DNA from: Xenorhabdus szentirmaii DSM 16338
GTDB taxonomy: Bacteria; Pseudomonadota; Gammaproteobacteria; Enterobacterales; Enterobacteriaceae
NCBI RefSeq assembly: GCF_002632585.1
Contig: NZ_NIBV01000003.1
Location: 224,612 to 288,611, forward strand
Length of the DNA stretch: 64,000 nucleotides
Direction: 5' to 3'
Shown: positions 38,180 through 47,745 of the stretch, piece by piece
Layout of the letters: each line of letters starts with the position of its first letter
Numbering within the stretch: the first letter of the stretch is position 1
Made by a program: the position numbers and the translations under genes
The notes under the pieces: model-generated
Databases searched by the model: none
The model's input: the letters and a program-made list of their open reading frames with translations, nothing else
Told to the model about the DNA's origin: nothing

Positions 38180-38416
38180 TCAGCTGGCAAACATCCAGAC
38201 AGTCACCACCAGTAAGAGGGCGGTTCGCAGGGCAAACTGGCTGAGGGTCTGGTTACGCACTTTTTCATTTGCCCAGCCGTTCCAGACATCCACTGCGGCC
38301 CAGGCGGCCCAGAGAAACAGCGTCGCCAGAAAAAAACCGACGCACACCAGAGACAGAAAACCAATATCAAAGTGCCCCGAGGCCACTTCAAAAGCATTAC
38401 GTTGGGCATTAGTCAT
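38180..38416 (-). CDS. integrating conjugative element membrane protein, TIGR03758 family
   Basis: 78 residues, two hydrophobic segments (LSLVCVGFFLATLFLWAAWAA and LRTALLLVVTVWMFA) separated by the conserved DVWNGWANEKVRNQT. Family DUF3262/TIGR03758, always next to the pilin candidate. The start overlaps the stop of the RAQPRD gene (ATGA). Confidence 0.9.
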   Translation of the reverse strand: MTNAQRNAFEVASGHFDIGFLSLVCVGFFLATLFLWAAWAAVDVWNGWANEKVRNQTLSQFALRTALLLVVTVWMFAS

Positions 38417-38739
38417 TGCTGGTGTTCCTGACGGTAATGGCCGGATAACGGCGCGGGATAGTCCGGCTGGTCACGGGAGGGCATCAGGTAGTGATCGATG
38501 CCAGTTTTGATCGTGTTGAGATCGGCCCGGATACGAAGGTAATCGAAGTGATAACGCGGCAGGGTTGCAGTGTCAGCGTGCGCGACGATACAGGCACGTT
38601 CCAGTGCCATTTGTACCTGCTCAATCAGATTTTTTGCACTCGCCAGTTCGTCTTTCTCGGCCGCCTGCGCAAGCGGCATACACAACACAGTCAACCCCAG
38701 CAGACAGGCAGAACGGGACAGGGAAAAGCAACAGCGCAT
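38413..38739 (-). CDS. RAQPRD-family ICE protein
   Basis: 108 residues with signal peptide (ACLLGLTVLCMPLAQA). The family motif is recognisable as YHFDYLRIRADLNTIKTGIDHYLMPSRDQP; the name-giving RAQPRD is here SRDQPD. Periplasmic, found only in ICEs of this type, role unknown. It is the first gene of the RAQPRD-to-VirB4 run; in relatives TIGR03747 lies directly before it, whereas here a 4.2-kb cargo block intervenes. Confidence 0.88.
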   Translation of the reverse strand: MRCCFSLSRSACLLGLTVLCMPLAQAAEKDELASAKNLIEQVQMALERACIVAHADTATLPRYHFDYLRIRADLNTIKTGIDHYLMPSRDQPDYPAPLSGHYRQEHQQ

Positions 38740-38888
38740 AAACACTCACCTCATCATGGATTTCAGGAGGCCGAGGATGCGGGGTTTTTTAGGTCAAATC
38801 AGTAATAAACTCTTTATGCTTTGGTGAAAATTAGCTAAATAGTCTGACTAATTTATTTGGTTAACGATTTAAGAATGAAGGAAAGCAC

Positions 38889-39581
38889 ATGCTGCGGATT
38901 GATTTAAACGTCCCTGATGATGAATACGAAAAGGCACGGAAGCTGGGTGCACGCTGGGATGCTGCCGCCCAAATCTGGTATATTGACAACAGTTTTGACC
39001 CGACGCCATTTATGAACTGGTTGCCGTTCTACAATGTGCATGCTGAATACTGGTATCTCGCCCAGACCCAAACATCCTGCCCGCACTGTCATGAACACAC
39101 CACCGTGACGGCGTTTATGCTGCCTGCCGGACACCAGCTACTGGAAGCGGATAACGGCGATGAACCCGGCACGGAAGTTGACTACACAGAGCAGGACAGC
39201 CCGGCGTTTTTGTTTTATATCGCCGATATTCCCTCTCTCGTGCGTAACGTGCTGCCCGGTTTTCACCACCGCCTGCGCAAAGCCGTCAGCCAGCGACTGC
39301 GCCGACAGCACTGGATAAACCACTGCGAACACTGTGACGGGCAGCAGGATGATACCGAACTGTTTGCCGAAATCAGTGGGGCATTCTTTCCGGCGTCCAG
39401 AAAGCAAGCGGCAACTATTCAGCTGCATCGTATCGATCAGCCGTTTGTGGGGTATTGTGAAGATATTTCGCATCATCACTACCATTTTGACCCGAAGCAG
39501 GATAACCGTATCTGTAAAGCGTGTGACGGGTTTGAGTGGATGACGCAGGTGGTGAATGCACCGTCAGAGTATCTTCAATAG
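38889..39581 (+). CDS. DUF5710 protein with zinc-ribbon-like Cys clusters
   Basis: 230 residues. The N-terminal 45 residues match DUF5710 (LRIDLNVPDDEYEKARKLGARWDAAAQIWYID), a short domain also seen in plasmid primases and relaxase-associated proteins. Three Cys pairs follow (SCPHCHEH, NHCEHCDGQ, RICKACDG), which suggests zinc binding. AAGGAAAG lies before the ATG. It faces the opposite way to the transfer genes and lies at the edge of the restriction-modification cargo. Function unknown; nucleic-acid binding is plausible. Confidence 0.75.
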   Translation: MLRIDLNVPDDEYEKARKLGARWDAAAQIWYIDNSFDPTPFMNWLPFYNVHAEYWYLAQTQTSCPHCHEHTTVTAFMLPAGHQLLEADNGDEPGTEVDYTEQDSPAFLFYIADIPSLVRNVLPGFHHRLRKAVSQRLRRQHWINHCEHCDGQQDDTELFAEISGAFFPASRKQAATIQLHRIDQPFVGYCEDISHHHYHFDPKQDNRICKACDGFEWMTQVVNAPSEYLQ

Positions 39582-39722
39582 GCTGTCGCATGAGCGGTAC
39601 AAAGAAAAATATGACATATAACACATTGTAGGATGACAGGTGCGGATCATGGTGACCACCTGAATGGTCACCTCAGAGAAAAGGTATTTACATATAAATG
39701 CAGTGCTGTTTCATTTGCAAAG

Positions 39723-40967
39723 TCATTGAGTTAATCTTTGGATTTCCTTGATTTCAGTAATGAACTCCATAACATTCTGTAAATCATTGGCATAGGATAT
39801 TGGATAGAGTGACTTAACAGATTCAGGCACCACTAACTGTAGCGATTTACTCTTCATTTCTGCCAACTGTTGTTCACTTATTCCTGGCTGCATCGTTATC
39901 AGATGCTTACGCGCCACCCGGTCTCCTTCAGCCAATACTTGTCTCCAGCGATCTTTACATGTCGTTTTTGCACCAAGCAATCGCAACTTTTCCTGAGGAA
40001 AAGATTTATCGTGATAAGCAGAAAAACATGGAAAAAGAAAATCGGGTTTAGACTTATTCTCTGTTATATTTTTGGCAGAACCCTGTTGAAATTGCAGATT
40101 ATGCAATGAGAAAAGATGATCCAGGTGATTTTCAAAGGCAAAACCAGCACGCGATTTTCGCCTGTTCTGAACACTCAATGAGAAATGAATAAATTCATCA
40201 ACATCATTCCCGTTTTCTCCAAATCCCTGCGATAATTTTTTTGCTACCTCATAACGTTCATACGTTTTAAATAATTTTTCTTCCTGTTCCATCCATAGCA
40301 TCAGTGTATTATCGGGTTCATTTATTGGTTCACCTGAGGCCATTTCCCTCGCCAGCAAAGAAAATTCTTTTGACTTAGGAAAACCAGCCGGAAAGTGCTT
40401 TAATAATGTTTCCAGTAAATTTTCATTTTTACTTTCAGGTTCTTCAAGTTCTATTCCCAGGTCTTCAAATAACATCCTGACTGGAAGGATAAGCGATTTT
40501 TCCTCTATCGAAGATCGGGAAAAATGATGACCAATATTACCCAGCCCAAATAAAGTATTCAGCTGTAATTCAACTGAAGATCCCGGGGGAGTTATAATAA
40601 TCAGCAAATCGCCATTATTACGTTTAATAATTAGAAAAAAATCACCTTCGCTCATCAAAGATGAAACAGGATTCGTTTTATAATACATACGATATTCAGC
40701 CGATCTGTTTGGCTGGTTATAACGGGTATCGTACCACGTTAATTGATCTTCACAGATGATCGGTTCGCTATCTTCTCCGACAATATAAGTCAGCGTTGCC
40801 TTAAAAAATATTTTTTCCCCTTGTTCGGAAACGGGAAGATATCTTGAAAATCCTGCTTTGACCAATCCACCAATTTCATGTTGATTTGATTTTTTAGGAT
40901 CAACATCAACAGCCGAAAGATATTTTGCAACTGCGACTTCGAAATGATCAGATAGCTGCTCAAACAT
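39723..40967 (-). CDS. EcoRII-like type II restriction endonuclease
   Basis: About 414 residues from the ATG at 40967 (a longer start at 40994 would overlap vsr by 35 bp). Length and layout match EcoRII: an N-terminal effector-binding domain and a C-terminal PD-(D/E)XK-type catalytic part with GFAFENHLDHLFSLHNLQFQQGS, KSKPDFLFPCFSAYHDK and LGAKTTCKDRWRQVLAEG (final Lys of the catalytic core). EcoRII cuts at CCWGG. The adjacent Dcm-like methylase and Vsr gene fit this specificity exactly. Probably a defence enzyme against incoming DNA. Confidence 0.88.
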   Translation of the reverse strand: MFEQLSDHFEVAVAKYLSAVDVDPKKSNQHEIGGLVKAGFSRYLPVSEQGEKIFFKATLTYIVGEDSEPIICEDQLTWYDTRYNQPNRSAEYRMYYKTNPVSSLMSEGDFFLIIKRNNGDLLIIITPPGSSVELQLNTLFGLGNIGHHFSRSSIEEKSLILPVRMLFEDLGIELEEPESKNENLLETLLKHFPAGFPKSKEFSLLAREMASGEPINEPDNTLMLWMEQEEKLFKTYERYEVAKKLSQGFGENGNDVDEFIHFSLSVQNRRKSRAGFAFENHLDHLFSLHNLQFQQGSAKNITENKSKPDFLFPCFSAYHDKSFPQEKLRLLGAKTTCKDRWRQVLAEGDRVARKHLITMQPGISEQQLAEMKSKSLQLVVPESVKSLYPISYANDLQNVMEFITEIKEIQRLTQ

Positions 40968-41433
40968 TTTTATTATGTATCCCTTTAGTATCAATTTCTA
41001 CAGAATCACTACCTGCACAAATCCACTCTTCTATTCTTTCAGATAATTCCTGAACGGGTAATCTGAATCTGCCTTTTATAGCACATTCCCAGATAACCAT
41101 AACGTGCCAGCCATCACTCCTGAGCTTCTCATTAATAGCTTTATCCCGTAATACATTCTTCCCAAGTTTGTTCATCCAAAATTCGGTTCTGGTCATCGGG
41201 ACTTTAAACAGATAGCAATCATGGTGATGCCAGAAACACCCATGAGTGAAAATGATTTTTCGATACTCATCGATTACAAAATCAGGCTTCCCCGGTAATT
41301 CTTTTACCTGTGTCCGAAACTGAAAGCCAGTATCTTCAAGGATCACTGCCAGCTTTATTTCAATGGCTGTGTCACAATTTCGTATCGCTTTCATATTTTT
41401 GCTACGAATTACAGAAGAGTGAACATCAGCCAT
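40960..41433 (-). CDS. vsr: very-short-patch repair endonuclease Vsr
   Basis: 157 residues, family length. Landmarks are SSVIRSKNMKAIRNCDTAIE, LPGKPDFVIDEYRKIIFTHGCFWHHHDC (catalytic Asp and His residues plus zinc Cys/His) and the late DGWHVMVIWECAIKG. Vsr nicks next to T:G mismatches made by deamination of 5-methylcytosine in CCWGG. It lies between the methylase and the nuclease, with short spacing to dcm (9 bp) and overlap with the nuclease frame. Confidence 0.95.
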   Translation of the reverse strand: MADVHSSVIRSKNMKAIRNCDTAIEIKLAVILEDTGFQFRTQVKELPGKPDFVIDEYRKIIFTHGCFWHHHDCYLFKVPMTRTEFWMNKLGKNVLRDKAINEKLRSDGWHVMVIWECAIKGRFRLPVQELSERIEEWICAGSDSVEIDTKGIHNKNV

Positions 41434-41442
41434 AATCAGACC

Positions 41443-42873
41443 TTATGCCACTTTTTTGCTGTTTTTTAGCGCAATTGCTTTGGCAATATAAGGTACCAAT
41501 AACTGAGCCACAGTAGCAAAAGCAGGAACAATCACAGAGTTGCCAAATTGCCGATAGGCCTGAGTATCCGATACGGGAATGCGGAAAGTTGTGCCACCTG
41601 GTGATTCAAATCCCATCAAACGTGCACACTCGCGGGGTGTCAGCCTTCTTGGTCTGTTTTTCTGGTTTTCTTCATTGTCAAAATCCCTCTCTCCAAGCTC
41701 TCTGTTCCAGCCTCGGTCGATAAGTATTTCAGAGCCATCTTTATGGTAACGGGCGGACAAGGTGCGGGCAACGCTATTCGGGTTATCAGGGAAAACCAGA
41801 CCAAAACCAAAGCCATTGCCTTTTGCCTGATGTTTTTTCGCGTAGTTGTATAAATATTTCCATAATGCAGGAGTAAGGATATATTTTTTATCAACATTAC
41901 TGTCCAGTAGTTCTTTAAGAGCCGGTCTTTGCGCAGGAAAAAGTTGATTCATATTTCTGAGGGTAAATCCCTGGTGGATATTAAGATCACGCCGAAATCC
42001 AACCAAAACAATACGTTCACGGTGTTGTGGCAGGAAATTTTGGCCATCAATAATCTTTGGATCATCTTTCCCTGTATGTTCAACATCCGCAACTGAATAT
42101 CCCAATTCATCCAAAGCCTGTACAATAACCCGAAACGTTTTCCCTTTATCATGGCTTTTCAGGTTTTTCACATTTTCCAGCAGGAAAATAGCCGGTTTTT
42201 TGGCAGCAATGATCCGCGCTACGTCAAAAAACAATGTTCCCTGCGTTTCACATTCAAAACCATGAGCACGGCCTAATGAATTTTTCTTTGATACTCCTGC
42301 AAGAGAAAAAGGCTGACAAGGGAAACCCGCCAGTAATACATCATGATTAGGGATTTCACGATCTATATTTTGGTATGCTTCTTTATCACTGACAGAAATA
42401 TCATAGCTCAAAGTTATATCCCTGATATCAGAATTAAAGGTATGCTCTTCAGGATCGCAATACCAGTTTGCTTTGTAAGTACGGACCGCATCCTTGTTCC
42501 ATTCGCTGGTAAACACACATTGCCCACCAATGTCTTCAAATCCTTTTCTGATCCCACCAATGCCAGCAAACAGGTCAATAAAACGAAAAGTGTAATTCGG
42601 ATGGTGTTCAGGCGGTGATGGCAACAAACTATTAAGCATCTGTACTTCTAGTTCAGTTAATTGCTTTTGCACCATTTTACCATTTAACCAGCGATTAAGT
42701 GTTTCACGAGTCCAGTCGCTATGACTAATAGCCCGAAGTGCCTCAGCAACATATTTTTGATCATAGATTTCAACGAGTTTACTGATTAATGCTTTGTCTT
42801 CTTCCTTTTTCTGGCATTGTTCTTCTTCGTTTTGTGCAATCAGTTTTTGTGCAATTAACTCTAACTCTTTCAT
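41443..42873 (-). CDS. dcm: Dcm-like DNA cytosine-5 methyltransferase
   Basis: About 476 residues (start at 42873 MKELEL, or 42885). All main C5-methylase motifs are visible: [31 protein letters not shown] (catalytic Cys near 185), [23 protein letters not shown] and [12 protein letters not shown]. The long N-terminal helical extension before motif I is characteristic of Dcm and M.EcoRII and can act as a repressor. With the EcoRII-like nuclease and Vsr this forms a complete CCWGG module. Confidence 0.95.
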   Translation of the reverse strand: MKELELIAQKLIAQNEEEQCQKKEEDKALISKLVEIYDQKYVAEALRAISHSDWTRETLNRWLNGKMVQKQLTELEVQMLNSLLPSPPEHHPNYTFRFIDLFAGIGGIRKGFEDIGGQCVFTSEWNKDAVRTYKANWYCDPEEHTFNSDIRDITLSYDISVSDKEAYQNIDREIPNHDVLLAGFPCQPFSLAGVSKKNSLGRAHGFECETQGTLFFDVARIIAAKKPAIFLLENVKNLKSHDKGKTFRVIVQALDELGYSVADVEHTGKDDPKIIDGQNFLPQHRERIVLVGFRRDLNIHQGFTLRNMNQLFPAQRPALKELLDSNVDKKYILTPALWKYLYNYAKKHQAKGNGFGFGLVFPDNPNSVARTLSARYHKDGSEILIDRGWNRELGERDFDNEENQKNRPRRLTPRECARLMGFESPGGTTFRIPVSDTQAYRQFGNSVIVPAFATVAQLLVPYIAKAIALKNSKKVA

Positions 42874-43015
42874 ATTAAAAACCATTTAATTAATGGGATA
42901 TATTAGTGTAATAATATCACCCAACTGACACGGGATAAAGTTAAACTGACAAAAAAAGAAGTCTCAGATACGTATAACAATCACTGACGCGCCGCTGTGC
43001 GGCTTGTCTGCTGAC

Positions 43016-43052
43016 GCTGGAGTACAAAACAAAAAACGTTTTGCACTCCAGC
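43016..43052. repeat. strong hairpin at the cargo/backbone junction
   Basis: GCTGGAGTACAAAAC and GTTTTGCACTCCAGC pair over 14 of 15 positions around loop AAAAAAC. It lies 10 bp beyond the TIGR03747 stop, between the transfer genes and the restriction-modification cargo. It could end transcription of the transfer gene or mark an insertion point. A smaller GCCGC/GCGGC palindrome lies beside it. Confidence 0.6.
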
Positions 43053-43062
43053 GCCCAGCTTC

Positions 43063-43821
43063 TTACAGGTATTTCTTAAACATTGAGGTTGTTATCACGA
43101 CCGCCATACCCAGCACTATCGCCGCAGGCAACAATATCACCGTGGGATACACCACATCCGGCCACGATAAATACAGTACACAGGGAACCGTGCAGGCCGG
43201 TTTAATCCCCCGTTTGACATGATGGTAAACAAAACTGGATTCATACCCTGCCCCGTAGCGCCGCAAATCCCTCCGTCCCAGCCCGTCAACCAGTGCAACT
43301 ATCACCACCATCACAAATAAGGGGACGGATAACAGCAGAATGGCTATCCGGGTCAACGTCACCATCGTGATAAATACCGTCGCCAGACAATACTCCTGCA
43401 AATGACCCGATACACCCTGTAATACCGCATTGAATTCACGCATAAAACCATTGCGGCTATGGAAATGATATTGTGATTGTCCCTGAACCCAGTTCATAAA
43501 ACCACTGTCCACAAACAACCATTGATAGGCTTGCGCCAACCCTGCCGAAACGGTTTGTGAGGGTTCTGACAGCAACAGGCTTCGGGTAAATTCCGAAGAG
43601 AGATAGTTAAGCTCTGCCTTCATCATATTCTGACTGTGAGTGGCACCCTGTTCCGGCCAGAAAAAAGCCATACCGAGATATTCCAGTAACAGGCTGAATA
43701 GCCAGGACATCACCATAAACCCAATGAGTTGCCACGGCCATTCCCATAACAGACGATAAAGCAGGCCATGCTTGCGGGGCGGTTGGGAAGATTGGCGGGA
43801 CTGATTTTCTGACTGTGTCAT
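43063..43821 (-). CDS. integrating conjugative element membrane protein, TIGR03747 family
   Basis: 252 residues with four or more hydrophobic segments (about 29-50, 137-175 and 210-250). The blocks LLWEWPWQLIGFMVMSWLFSLLLEYLGM and YESSFVYHHVKRGIKP identify the family. It lies 9 bp after traD and usually directly before the RAQPRD gene. Inner-membrane protein of unknown role in transfer. Confidence 0.92.
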   Translation of the reverse strand: MTQSENQSRQSSQPPRKHGLLYRLLWEWPWQLIGFMVMSWLFSLLLEYLGMAFFWPEQGATHSQNMMKAELNYLSSEFTRSLLLSEPSQTVSAGLAQAYQWLFVDSGFMNWVQGQSQYHFHSRNGFMREFNAVLQGVSGHLQEYCLATVFITMVTLTRIAILLLSVPLFVMVVIVALVDGLGRRDLRRYGAGYESSFVYHHVKRGIKPACTVPCVLYLSWPDVVYPTVILLPAAIVLGMAVVITTSMFKKYL

Positions 43822-43830
43822 GACCGGAAA

Positions 43831-45894
43831 CTACCCCTTCTCTTCCCACCAGTTTTCACTGGTGCGGTAGTACCTGCGCATCTGCTCGGCAATGTTCTGC
43901 AAACTGGCCGGCATCAGGGCATCATCGTCATCCCCCGTGGGCAAAGGCATGCGGATTTTCCACAGCTGTCCGCCTTCCAGCAGCGCAAACGCCTGCCCTT
44001 TCGGCAGATTAATCATTTCAGCGGGCGTGACAAGCGGCGTTTTGACGGTGCCTACCCTGTCCTGTGTGGAAGAAGTGAAATCCTGCCCTTGTTCAACATC
44101 GGCAATATCCGAATGCCCGGATACCAGGGTCTTGCTGTAGATTTCCACTTCAGGTAACTGACTGGTGAGCAGTTCCGCCGTCCGGTTATCGCGCACACGC
44201 AACATAATCAAAGTGTTGAAGTTACCCACCACCTGCGCCGTTTTGGCCGGGCTGCCGATACGGGCTTCGATATCAGACGAGGTTTGGGTATACGCCGTCA
44301 CCTGCATCCCCGCGCCGCCACCTTTGTTGATCAGCGGAATAAATTCATCCCCCATCAGTTCATTGAATTCGTCACAATGCAGGTTGATCGCCAGTTTCCC
44401 GTCATGGCGAACCGGCAATCCGGCATTCATGCCATATTTGTAAATCTGCCCCGCGACACTGACCAGATCCGCAAACATACTGTTGCCCACAGCTGAAGCT
44501 ACATCGCTGTCAGACAGCGCATCCAGCCCGATATAGACAATGCCGTTTTTGCGGATCACCTGCTCCCAGTCAAAGATGGGCCGCAGATCCGTCATATTGA
44601 GATAATCCGGCGATAACAGTTCCGCAATTTTGCCTGTGGTCAGTTTTTCCAGCAGCGGCAATAAGGACGCGACAATTTTGTCAAAATAGGTGCGGTCATA
44701 ACGCACGGCAGAGCGCAGCCCGTCTAGAATCGGATCATAGAGCTGTTTCCCCGCCTCAGAACTCAGGGTCATTTCCATGGCCCAGAGCCGGAGGGCATCA
44801 GGCTGTCCCTGCATATTGCGCGGAATGTCTTTTTCTTTCAGTTTGCTGAGAGAGTGATTGATTTGCGCCAGCAACTCCGGTTGCCTGTCTTCCATCACTT
44901 TGGTCGCATAGCGCTGATACAGTTCACTGATATTATTGACGTAGCGAGTTATCAGCTGGTAGTCCGGCCGATGCCCCAGTGCCACCAGTGCACGGGCGAC
45001 AATATTGACAAACCGCCAGGCAAATTCACGGAACGCGGCACTGTTACCTTCACCGCTGAGCTGCCCCGCCAGACGGGAAGCCACTTCGGATACCCGACCA
45101 AACCGCCCGACGGCATTATAACGGGCAGAGATTTCCGGCCAGCCCAGATGAAAGAGGGAGAGTTTATTACCACGCCCTGCCCGATGCGTCTCTGCCCAGA
45201 TGCGTCTTAACAAATCGGCATCCCCTTTGGGATCAAACACAATCACCACCTCACCGCGCCGGATATCCTGCGTTATTAACAATTCTGCCAGCCGGGTTTT
45301 TCCTACACGGGTTGTCCCCATCACCAACGTATGGCCGACGCGTTCGCGCAAGTCCATAAAAACGTCCGCTTCCTGTGGCTCAAGACCGTGGATAGCCGGA
45401 TTGCCCCCCACCGGTGGCAGCGGGCGTACCGGATTCCAGGCAGCGTCTTTGTGTAATAGCGCAGATAAAGCTGGCCAACGGTATTCTGTTCGACGCTCCA
45501 GTTCGCGGGCGAGCTGATAAACCTGAGAGGGTTGTACGAATCGTTCCACTTCCGGTCGCCGTGTATCCTGCAAACGCTGGGTATGCTTCTGCTGCCAGCG
45601 AAATCCACGCCCCAGAAACAATTGCCTGTGACTGAGAGGAATGTGTTGGGTACTCATCTGGTAACGCGGCAGGCGGCGCAGGTTTCTGCGATAACGGATA
45701 ACCTGAATGCCCTGCCAGGTGCGTATCATCGCCAGTACGGCAAAACCGCCGCCCATGACATAGCTGACGGAGGGCGCCAATGCGATAGCCCAAGGGGCCC
45801 GAATACAGACAAACGCCGCAACAGCGGCGACCAGCGCCGTATTCAGTTCAACGGCCGGGCGTAACAGGGCTTCAACCACATAACGGCGGCTCAT
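43831..45894 (-). CDS. traD: TraD-like type IV coupling protein
   Basis: 687 residues, TIGR03743 (SXT/TOL) subfamily. Two N-terminal membrane segments, Walker A GTTRVGKTRLAE (about 190), VVIVFDPKGDADLLRR, Walker B NLHCDEFNELMGDEFIPLINKGGGAGM (Asp-Glu near 500) and the late AYTQTSSDIEARIG. Coupling proteins bring the relaxosome to the secretion channel. Its ATG overlaps the stop of the upstream TIGR03765 gene. Appears intact. Confidence 0.95.
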   Translation of the reverse strand: MSRRYVVEALLRPAVELNTALVAAVAAFVCIRAPWAIALAPSVSYVMGGGFAVLAMIRTWQGIQVIRYRRNLRRLPRYQMSTQHIPLSHRQLFLGRGFRWQQKHTQRLQDTRRPEVERFVQPSQVYQLARELERRTEYRWPALSALLHKDAAWNPVRPLPPVGGNPAIHGLEPQEADVFMDLRERVGHTLVMGTTRVGKTRLAELLITQDIRRGEVVIVFDPKGDADLLRRIWAETHRAGRGNKLSLFHLGWPEISARYNAVGRFGRVSEVASRLAGQLSGEGNSAAFREFAWRFVNIVARALVALGHRPDYQLITRYVNNISELYQRYATKVMEDRQPELLAQINHSLSKLKEKDIPRNMQGQPDALRLWAMEMTLSSEAGKQLYDPILDGLRSAVRYDRTYFDKIVASLLPLLEKLTTGKIAELLSPDYLNMTDLRPIFDWEQVIRKNGIVYIGLDALSDSDVASAVGNSMFADLVSVAGQIYKYGMNAGLPVRHDGKLAINLHCDEFNELMGDEFIPLINKGGGAGMQVTAYTQTSSDIEARIGSPAKTAQVVGNFNTLIMLRVRDNRTAELLTSQLPEVEIYSKTLVSGHSDIADVEQGQDFTSSTQDRVGTVKTPLVTPAEMINLPKGQAFALLEGGQLWKIRMPLPTGDDDDALMPASLQNIAEQMRRYYRTSENWWEEKG

Positions 45895-46430
45895 GGTGAT
45901 AACTGCTGGGAAAGCTGAGTGTCGGTAATTAACACCGGATAATGTTGCAACTGCAACCGACGAGCCAGTTCGGTGCCGGAAGCCGGCGATAATAATAAAT
46001 CTGGCGCTAATGCTCTAAGTGACTGTAACCCCGCCGTCTCCCTGACATTGACGACCAGTCCCACGGCATGCAGTTTCTTAAGCTGCGCAGCATTCTGACT
46101 TAGCCACCGACGTGAATCCGGATCATCCCCAATCAGAAAAAGTGCCCCGATCCCCGACAGTTGGAGTGGCCTGCTGGCAACTTTCCCCGGTGACAGTTCT
46201 GGTGTGCTGACCGGCAGCATGGCCGCTTCAGCTGCCACGTCGGGCGAAAAAGGCGGTGCCGATGGTAAAGACGCATCATGTTGTTCGGCATTAATGCTTT
46301 CATAAAAGGGCGAGGCATCTTTGCCGCCTAAATCGGCAATCACATTCAGTTCGGCATGGCAGACAGTCATCCATAGTAAACCCACAACGGGGAATAAGTT
46401 CAGCGGTTTCATCATGAGGTGATTTGCCAT
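45891..46430 (-). CDS. integrating conjugative element protein, TIGR03765 family
   Basis: 179 residues from the ATG at 46428-46430 (GGGAGA upstream), with signal peptide (LNLFPVVGLLWMTVCHA). A shorter start at 46415 overlaps the upstream stop as ATGA and is equally plausible. LNVIADLGGKDASPFYESI is the family N-terminus, and LFLIGDDPDSRRWLSQNAAQLKKLHAVGLVVNV the conserved core. Periplasmic ICE protein, PFL_4695 family. Confidence 0.9.
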   Translation of the reverse strand: MANHLMMKPLNLFPVVGLLWMTVCHAELNVIADLGGKDASPFYESINAEQHDASLPSAPPFSPDVAAEAAMLPVSTPELSPGKVASRPLQLSGIGALFLIGDDPDSRRWLSQNAAQLKKLHAVGLVVNVRETAGLQSLRALAPDLLLSPASGTELARRLQLQHYPVLITDTQLSQQLSP

Positions 46431-47107
46431 CCCTGCTCTCCCTGCCGCAACAAGACCGGCATCCGACCCTTGCCAAACCGGAACCAATACCCCGCATCAT
46501 GATTCAGGGTAATTTGTCGGTTACGTACCCGCTCAACGGGGATCTGATGTTTTTTGGCCCATTGCCGCAGCAGGTCATCATTCCCCTGGCTATCGACCAG
46601 ATAGATATCAACAGGTTGTTTCGCAGCCAACACTTCAGCCAAGCGGGTTTCACATGACGGGCAATCTTTGACTTTAACAAACAGGGCCAGACGGCCGCTT
46701 ACCTCCCGTGTTTTCGTCATGTTAACGGGCAGAACATCAGGAAACAGCCGCTGCCAGGCCGCATTCACTTCTTGCTGAAAACGCAGTTCTTTTTCGGTGC
46801 GAGCGAATTCTGTTTTGACCCACTGCTCAGCATAACGACGGCGTTCGGCCTCGTTTTCAGCCTCAATGCCCAAGGTTGTCAGCGGATCAAGTCCCGGCGA
46901 TTGAATTCCCCTTGGCCCCACCATCAGATGCTGATAACGCTGATATTCCTCCATCTTCAATCCCCACTGCTCGGCCTGTGTTTTTAATGTTTGCTTTTGG
47001 CTTTCCACCGTCTGCGTCTGCTGTGACGTTAAAGGTGACGGGGTATCTGCCCATGCCGGGCTGCCGAATACTGCCCACATCATCAGCCCCATTTGAGACC
47101 CTTTCAT
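46412..47107 (-). CDS. integrating conjugative element protein, TIGR03759 family
   Basis: 231 residues from 47107, overlapping the upstream stop as ATGA and giving a signal peptide (MGLMMWAVFGSPAWA). Conserved WGLKMEEYQRYQHLMVGPRG is diagnostic. The C-terminal half has a thioredoxin-like layout with a CPSC pair (VKVKDCPSCETRLAEVL) and YLVDSQGNDDLLRQWAKKHQIPVERV, which suggests disulfide chemistry, perhaps assisting Cys-rich transfer proteins. Confidence 0.92.
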   Translation of the reverse strand: MKGSQMGLMMWAVFGSPAWADTPSPLTSQQTQTVESQKQTLKTQAEQWGLKMEEYQRYQHLMVGPRGIQSPGLDPLTTLGIEAENEAERRRYAEQWVKTEFARTEKELRFQQEVNAAWQRLFPDVLPVNMTKTREVSGRLALFVKVKDCPSCETRLAEVLAAKQPVDIYLVDSQGNDDLLRQWAKKHQIPVERVRNRQITLNHDAGYWFRFGKGRMPVLLRQGEQGWQITS

Positions 47108-47640
47108 GGCTGCTTTCCTTGTGGGGGTTGCGGGAGCTGATAACCCGGCCGCAAATGGTGACAAACCTGACGTTGTACCGCATCCACGTCCAGTTGCCAG
47201 GCCGGGCCTGCCATGAGCTGCAAAGCCGTATGCAGCCGAACAGGGCCGAACTGGTGGTGCACCGAAGGCAGCGGCTGGCGATATAAAATGTCATTGATTT
47301 TTTCAGGTGTACACAAGGTATAGCCCGACTGGCGCAATACATCACGCAGGGCATCACCCACCGTAGGCTTCTGGGAAGCAGGGAGACGAACCTCAATCAA
47401 CTGAGAAAGCGGGTCACGCTGTGCAGCTGTCGGGTCGGTACTGACCAGCAGATATCGGCCATGACGAATAATTTCCGGCGTGTGTTGATAAATATCAGAA
47501 GGAACAGGCTGAATATTGCGCGTGACCTGCGTTGCAGAAATCACCTGTTCGGAGATGGGTTGGGATTGAAGTTGTTTGGACGGGGAATGACACCCCGTCA
47601 GGATAGTGGCCAATAGGCCCATTAATAGGGTTATTCTCAT
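47104..47640 (-). CDS. PilL_N-type ICE lipoprotein (TIGR03748-like)
   Basis: 178 residues with lipoprotein signal (LLMGLLATILTGCHS). The conserved IYQHTPEIIRHGRYLLVSTDPTAAQRDPLSQLIEVRLP, GDALRDVLRQSGYTLC and PLPSVHHQFGPVRLHTALQLMAGPAWQLDVD match PilL N-terminal-type proteins. In SPI-7 this gene heads a type IV pilus cluster, but no other pil gene is found here, so the pilus operon is absent and only this end remains. Confidence 0.88.
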   Translation of the reverse strand: MRITLLMGLLATILTGCHSPSKQLQSQPISEQVISATQVTRNIQPVPSDIYQHTPEIIRHGRYLLVSTDPTAAQRDPLSQLIEVRLPASQKPTVGDALRDVLRQSGYTLCTPEKINDILYRQPLPSVHHQFGPVRLHTALQLMAGPAWQLDVDAVQRQVCHHLRPGYQLPQPPQGKQP

Positions 47641-47745
47641 TCCTGTTATTCCTGCCCGGCAATAAAAGCCTCAATGTGCAGGAAATAACAGGATTTATTC
47701 AATCAACAACTGAAACTGCCTTTTAGGAAATAAAAATCTTATCGC

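Noticed and set aside
39630..39680. Sequence CCTGAATGGTCACC resembling the IS non-coding end
   Set aside because: Only about 14 bases match and no IS end repeat is nearby; too short to call a remnant.
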